A DNA stretch of 64,000 nucleotides, taken from contig NZ_FYDE01000003.1 of assembly GCF_900186535.1 (NCBI RefSeq), forward strand, positions 248,001 to 312,000. Direction: 5' to 3'. A program made the translations under genes and the position numbers. The notes under the pieces were generated by a model that ran no database searches, had not been told where the DNA came from, and was given only the letters and a program-made list of their open reading frames with translations. Below, piece by piece: positions 62,808-64,000 of this stretch (positions are counted from its first letter, which is position 1; each line of letters begins with the position of its first letter). This stretch comes from Marasmitruncus massiliensis (lineage in GTDB: Bacteria > Bacillota > Clostridia > Oscillospirales > Ruminococcaceae).

Positions 62808-64000
62808 ATGGACACGATGCAGGGATTAAAAAGAACGAAATATTGCGGGGAATTTACAGCGGCGGATATCGGCAGGCAGGCGGTTGCCTGCGGCTGGGTG
62901 CAGAAAATCCGCGACAAGGGGATGCTGGTTTTCATTGATCTGCGTGACCGAAGCGGCATTTTGCAGCTTGCGTTTGACGACCAGACCGACGCTGCGCTGC
63001 GCGCAAAGGCGCAGACAGCGCGCTCAGAGTTTGTGCTGATGGCAAAAGGAACCGTGCGCCGCCGTGAATCCGTCAATCCGGAGCTTCCTACGGGCGAGAT
63101 TGAGCTTTATGTGGACGATCTGCGGATCCTGGCGAAAAGCCAGACCCCTCCGTTTGAGATTACCGATACCACCAATGTGAAAGAAGACCTACGGCTGAAA
63201 TACCGTTATCTTGATTTGCGCCGCGGCGAAATGCAGAACGCGCTGACGATGCGCCACAAAATCGTCAAAATCGCCCGCGACTATTATGATCAGAACGGAT
63301 TCCTGGAGATCGAAACGCCAAACCTGATTAAATCCACGCCGGAAGGCGCCCGCGACTATCTGGTTCCGTCCCGCGTCAATCCGGGCTGCTTTTACGCGCT
63401 CCCGCAGTCGCCCCAGCTTTATAAGCAATTGCTGATGCTTTCCGGCTATGACCGCTACATGCAGGTGGCGCGCTGCTTCCGCGACGAAGACCTGCGCGCG
63501 GACCGCCAGCCGGAATTTACCCAGATTGACATTGAAATGTCCTTTGTGGATGAAGAGGACGTCATGACTGTCAATGAGGGTTTCATGAAGAAAGCGTTCA
63601 AGGAAGCGCTGGGCATTGACATCAAGACCCCGTTCCTGCGCATGCCTTATGCCGAGGCAATGGAGCGTTTCGGCTCGGACAAGCCGGACACCCGCTTCGG
63701 CCTTGAACTGGTGGACCTGTCCGACCTGCTCCAAAACTGCGAATTTAAAGTCTTTCAAGGTGTACTTGCGGGCGGAAGTGTCCGCGCGATCAACGTAAAA
63801 GGCGCGGCTGACCACCTCTCCCGCAAGGAGATTGACAAGCTGGTGGAGTTTGTCAAAACCTACCGCGCGAAAGGGCTGGCCTATACCAGGCTGACTTCCG
63901 AAGGGGAATCCTCCTCCTACGAGAAGTTCCTGACCGACGCAGAAAAAACAGCCATCCGCGAGCGGATGGGCGCGCAGACCGGCGACGTACTCTTGATTGT
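62808..64000 (+). CDS. aspS: Aspartyl-tRNA synthetase, 3' end cut by window edge
   Basis: The visible ~397 residues hold the N-terminal anticodon-binding OB fold (VACGWVQKIRDKGMLVFIDL), motif 1 and motif 2 (QVARCFRDEDLRADRQPEFT), and the start of the AspRS-type GAD insertion. AGGAG precedes the ATG. It belongs to the T-box controlled hisS operon; an AspRS following HisRS on one histidine-type T-box is common in Firmicutes. Confidence 0.96.
   Translation, partial: MDTMQGLKRTKYCGEFTAADIGRQAVACGWVQKIRDKGMLVFIDLRDRSGILQLAFDDQTDAALRAKAQTARSEFVLMAKGTVRRRESVNPELPTGEIELYVDDLRILAKSQTPPFEITDTTNVKEDLRLKYRYLDLRRGEMQNALTMRHKIVKIARDYYDQNGFLEIETPNLIKSTPEGARDYLVPSRVNPGCFYALPQSPQLYKQLLMLSGYDRYMQVARCFRDEDLRADRQPEFTQIDIEMSFVDEEDVMTVNEGFMKKAFKEALGIDIKTPFLRMPYAEAMERFGSDKPDTRFGLELVDLSDLLQNCEFKVFQGVLAGGSVRAINVKGAADHLSRKEIDKLVEFVKTYRAKGLAYTRLTSEGESSSYEKFLTDAEKTAIRERMGAQTGDVLLI

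Overview
The window looks like chromosome from a low-to-moderate GC, anaerobic, Gram-positive Clostridia member. An Oscillospiraceae/Ruminococcaceae-type gut or fermenter organism is my guess; the rank is inferred. Signs are AGGAGG-type ribosome sites, a T-box in front of hisS-aspS, pyruvate:ferredoxin oxidoreductase, a DUF1292 protein, ZapA, a CNNM/CorC protein, and an intact mreBCD-mrdA-minD-like-mgsA block. The right-hand ~27 kb (about 37-64 kb) is ordinary, dense core genome. The left ~37 kb is accessory and shows much decay.

Layout: (1) 1-8.2 kb: a LysR regulator in front of a MetE C-domain methyltransferase (cut by the window edge), a LysM protein, a MarR-controlled FetAB-type ABC exporter with a palindromic operator, an IS200-type transposon, an AraC/GyrI regulator and an unknown coiled-coil protein. 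(2) 8.3-19.5 kb: a complete type I-C CRISPR-Cas system (cas3-cas5c-cas8c-cas7c-cas4-cas1-cas2) with a remnant of a SRAP/YedK-like gene just before cas3. Its array has 46 full 33-bp repeats and 46 spacers. The array does not end in normal flanking DNA: a 14-bp stub of the last repeat is joined to the signal-peptide codons of a sugar-binding lipoprotein gene. (3) 19.5-24.8 kb: that sugar ABC transporter (binding protein and two permeases) and a GH115-like alpha-glucuronidase without a signal peptide, consistent with import and intracellular cleavage of glucuronic-acid-bearing xylan oligosaccharides. (4) 24.8-27.4 kb: a graveyard of mobile-element genes (frameshifted protein, Xre regulator with membrane partner, replication-initiator-like HTH protein, Y-family polymerase N-terminal stub). 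(5) 27.4-35.7 kb: an IclR-regulated sugar-acid operon with enolase-superfamily dehydratase, RraA-like protein, SDR, TRAP transporter (its large permease broken by one in-frame TGA), HIT protein and IolB/KduI-like isomerase. (6) 35.7-37.2 kb: gene-free, hairpin-rich DNA. (7) 37.2-64 kb: tRNA-Thr and tRNA-Tyr, an LCP-like protein, a cyclophilin lipoprotein, DUF1292, a structured RNA candidate resembling 6S RNA, CorC, PFOR, an orphan MacB-type ATPase, an amylase-family enzyme and glycogen phosphorylase, zapA, a U32 peptidase, dut, maf, mreBCD, PBP2, a MinD-like ATPase, mgsA, the T-box, hisS and the start of aspS.

The clearest second-look item is the CRISPR array/transporter junction, followed by the TGA in the TRAP permease gene, the rod-shaped RNA candidate after the DUF1292 gene, and a twice-occurring protein-tail-plus-hairpin unit. 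I did not find a wholly new defence or metabolic system that I could defend from sequence alone.
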